A stretch of 54,394 nt of DNA from Planctomycetales bacterium (lineage in GTDB: Bacteria; Planctomycetota; Planctomycetia; Isosphaerales; Isosphaeraceae), in assembly GCA_027449865.1 (NCBI GenBank), contig DAIDKV010000182.1, forward strand, positions 1 to 54,394, in the 5' to 3' direction. Shown here piece after piece: positions 53,209-54,394 of the stretch. Under the pieces are notes generated by a model that was given only the letters and a program-made list of their open reading frames with translations, was not told the DNA's origin and ran no database searches. A program made the position numbers and the translations under genes. Each line of letters opens with the position of its first letter. The stretch's first letter is position 1.

Positions 53209-54264
53209 ATGCTCTTCCAGATCGATATCAAGGCCGACCGGCTCCCGCCCCGAACCATCTGCCTGACCTACGACGACGGACCCGGCCCGCGAACCGCCGA
53301 GCTGGCCGCCTATCTGGCCGATTCTGGGATTGCGGCGACATTCTTCGCGATTGGTCGGCACGCGGAGGGCCAGGAAACGCTCCTCCGACAGATCCGGGAC
53401 CAGTGTCACCTGATCGGCAACCATAGCGATTCCCACCCCGGGCTGGCGAATCTGGCCGCCTCGGGTGGCGATGTCGTCGAGGAGATTCGGCGGGCCGACG
53501 CGATCCTCGCCCCGCATTTCGGCTCCGACCCCCGATTTCTTCGACCGCCCTACGGCAACTGGCGCCCGATCGACGCCGACGGCCGCGACTCCCCCATCTC
53601 GATCGTCGCCCGAGCCCTCAACCGCGACCCGGACTGCCGTCGGTACGTCGGCCCGATCAACTGGGACATCTCGGGGCAGGATTACGATTTCTGGCGGCAG
53701 GGTCTCCCCGCCGACGCCTGCGCCCGCCGCTACCTCAACCGCATTCGAGCGATCGGTCGGGGAATCGTTCTGATGCACGACAGCTCCGAGGAAGCCGACT
53801 CCCGCCGGCACAACCGCGCCGACGAGGTCACGCGGAGGATTGTCCCGATCCTGCAATCCGAGGGCTTCCAGTTCGTCCGCCTCGACGAGATTCCGCAGGT
53901 TCGGACGGCGTTGGCGGTATCGTCGGTGATCGCCCTCCGAGGCGCGGAGGGTTCGTATCTGACCTGGACCGAGAATCCACCCGGCCGGATCATGGGCGGA
54001 CCGCGATCGATCGGAGCCCGCGAGCAGTTCGGAGTCGTCGGGATCGGCTCCGGCCGGGTGGTTCTTCGGGCGACCAACGGATTCTTTATCGCCGATCGGC
54101 CAGGCAGTAGCGGGCTGGTCGCCGACGCCGATAACCTCGAAGAAGCTCTCGCCATTGAGAACGAGGGTGAACGGATCGCGTTGCCGATCCCTCGGGCTGA
54201 GGGGCTCGTTCGCTTCCAGATGCGGAACCTCTTCGACGAGACGGCCGACGATGCTAAGGAATAG
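53209..54264 (+). CDS. Polysaccharide deacetylase with C-terminal fascin/beta-trefoil-like domain
   Basis: A 351-residue protein; ATG 53209 has an AGGTGA site that overlaps the stop of the GT2 gene. The NodB-type fold (residues ~15-215) has the catalytic motif TYDDGPG (Asp22/Asp23), the metal ligands in NHSDSHPGL (His72 and His76), RPPYGNW and a VLMHDSSEEAD segment. Family knowledge: these de-N-acetylate chitin oligomers, peptidoglycan or polysaccharides. Residues ~225-340 (VSSVIALRGAEGSYLTW, AREQFGVVGIGSGRVVLRATNGFF) look like a fascin-type beta-trefoil, probably binding carbohydrate. No signal peptide is evident. Confidence 0.88.
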   Translation: MLFQIDIKADRLPPRTICLTYDDGPGPRTAELAAYLADSGIAATFFAIGRHAEGQETLLRQIRDQCHLIGNHSDSHPGLANLAASGGDVVEEIRRADAILAPHFGSDPRFLRPPYGNWRPIDADGRDSPISIVARALNRDPDCRRYVGPINWDISGQDYDFWRQGLPADACARRYLNRIRAIGRGIVLMHDSSEEADSRRHNRADEVTRRIVPILQSEGFQFVRLDEIPQVRTALAVSSVIALRGAEGSYLTWTENPPGRIMGGPRSIGAREQFGVVGIGSGRVVLRATNGFFIADRPGSSGLVADADNLEEALAIENEGERIALPIPRAEGLVRFQMRNLFDETADDAKE

Positions 54265-54285
54265 GCCAGGGATAACTTCCCGATC

Positions 54286-54394
54286 TCATGCGGGCTGAGG
54301 GACGGCCGTATAGTTCCACTTGGGGAGGATCTCGTCGAACACGATCTTCATCGACTCCTTGAAGCCCGCGGTGCATTTGCGGCCCGTCTCATAC
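54286..54394 (-). CDS. Partial 3' end of an unidentified minus-strand gene
   Basis: Only the last 35 codons are inside the window: the frame runs from the right edge and ends at TGA (54286-54288), 21 bases after the deacetylase stop. The visible residues are YETGRKCTAGFKESMKIV then FDEILPKWNYTAVPQPA. I do not recognise the family with confidence; the WNYT ending resembles that of some transposases, but this is too little to assign. Confidence 0.5.
   Translation of the reverse strand, partial: YETGRKCTAGFKESMKIVFDEILPKWNYTAVPQPA

Noticed and set aside
1-54394. CRISPR array, phage or plasmid segment
   Set aside because: No regularly spaced repeats, phage structural or plasmid replication genes, and no intact transposase were seen.

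Overview
The window looks like a chromosomal segment of a high-GC planctomycete, most likely an Isosphaeraceae relative. This is inferred from gene content: a secreted PPC-domain protein paired with a planctomycete cytochrome-c/WD40 protein, a DUF1501 protein with a twin-arginine leader, a DUF1559-type protein, DUF2007, zinc-ribbon membrane proteins, a membrane Ser/Thr kinase and TolQ/ExbD clusters. I see no rRNA, tRNA, CRISPR array or intact insertion sequence. Both window edges cut through minus-strand genes.

Left part (1-18.7 kb): an Rpn/DUF4351-type putative nuclease (partial), the PPC and cytochrome/WD40 pair, a convergent DUF1501 gene separated from them by a 110-bp inverted-repeat element, a TolC-family outer membrane protein, an ArsR-type regulator with a good promoter and long leader, a CusF-like/SCO copper lipoprotein downstream of a creatininase-family gene, a glutamate-type dehydrogenase, a secreted protein related to the N,N-dimethylformamidase beta subunit, several planctomycete-specific small or secreted proteins, DUF2007 and a GT4 glycosyltransferase.

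Middle part (18.9-31.3 kb): a lipase-like hydrolase, a GH39-type glycosidase, a DUF1559-like protein, then a minus-strand group holding a large secreted alpha/beta-hydrolase-fold protein that appears to have lost its catalytic Ser and His, a GH13 amylase-type enzyme and a SAM methyltransferase. A zinc-ribbon protein, a large polytopic membrane protein and an MFS transporter follow.

Right part (31.3-50.8 kb): nineteen successive genes all on the minus strand. Two metal-linked groups stand out. The first is TerC followed by a P-type-ATPase-like protein in which the usual catalytic motifs are all degenerate, then two small conserved genes, an AraC regulator and a YbaN/DUF454 protein whose N-terminus also looks HMA-like. 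The second starts with TolQ/ExbB, ExbD, ExbD and a membrane protein, then a 1031-residue protein that joins an apparently intact P1B-type metal ATPase to an HflK-like SPFH domain, followed by HflC-like and HflK-like SPFH proteins, a small membrane protein and, further on, a response regulator. These two groups are the most unusual content of the window: one has a metal pump physically fused to a membrane-microdomain scaffold, the other a pump that seems to have become a non-catalytic protein.

Far right (51.2-54.4 kb): a tight plus-strand operon of an SDR oxidoreductase, a small NTF2/SnoaL-like protein, a GT2 glycosyltransferase and a polysaccharide deacetylase with an apparent C-terminal beta-trefoil, then the 3' end of an unidentified minus-strand gene.

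Starts were chosen from Shine-Dalgarno spacing and family N-termini, so many genes are shorter than their longest open frame. All family assignments are from reading the protein sequences; no database search was run.
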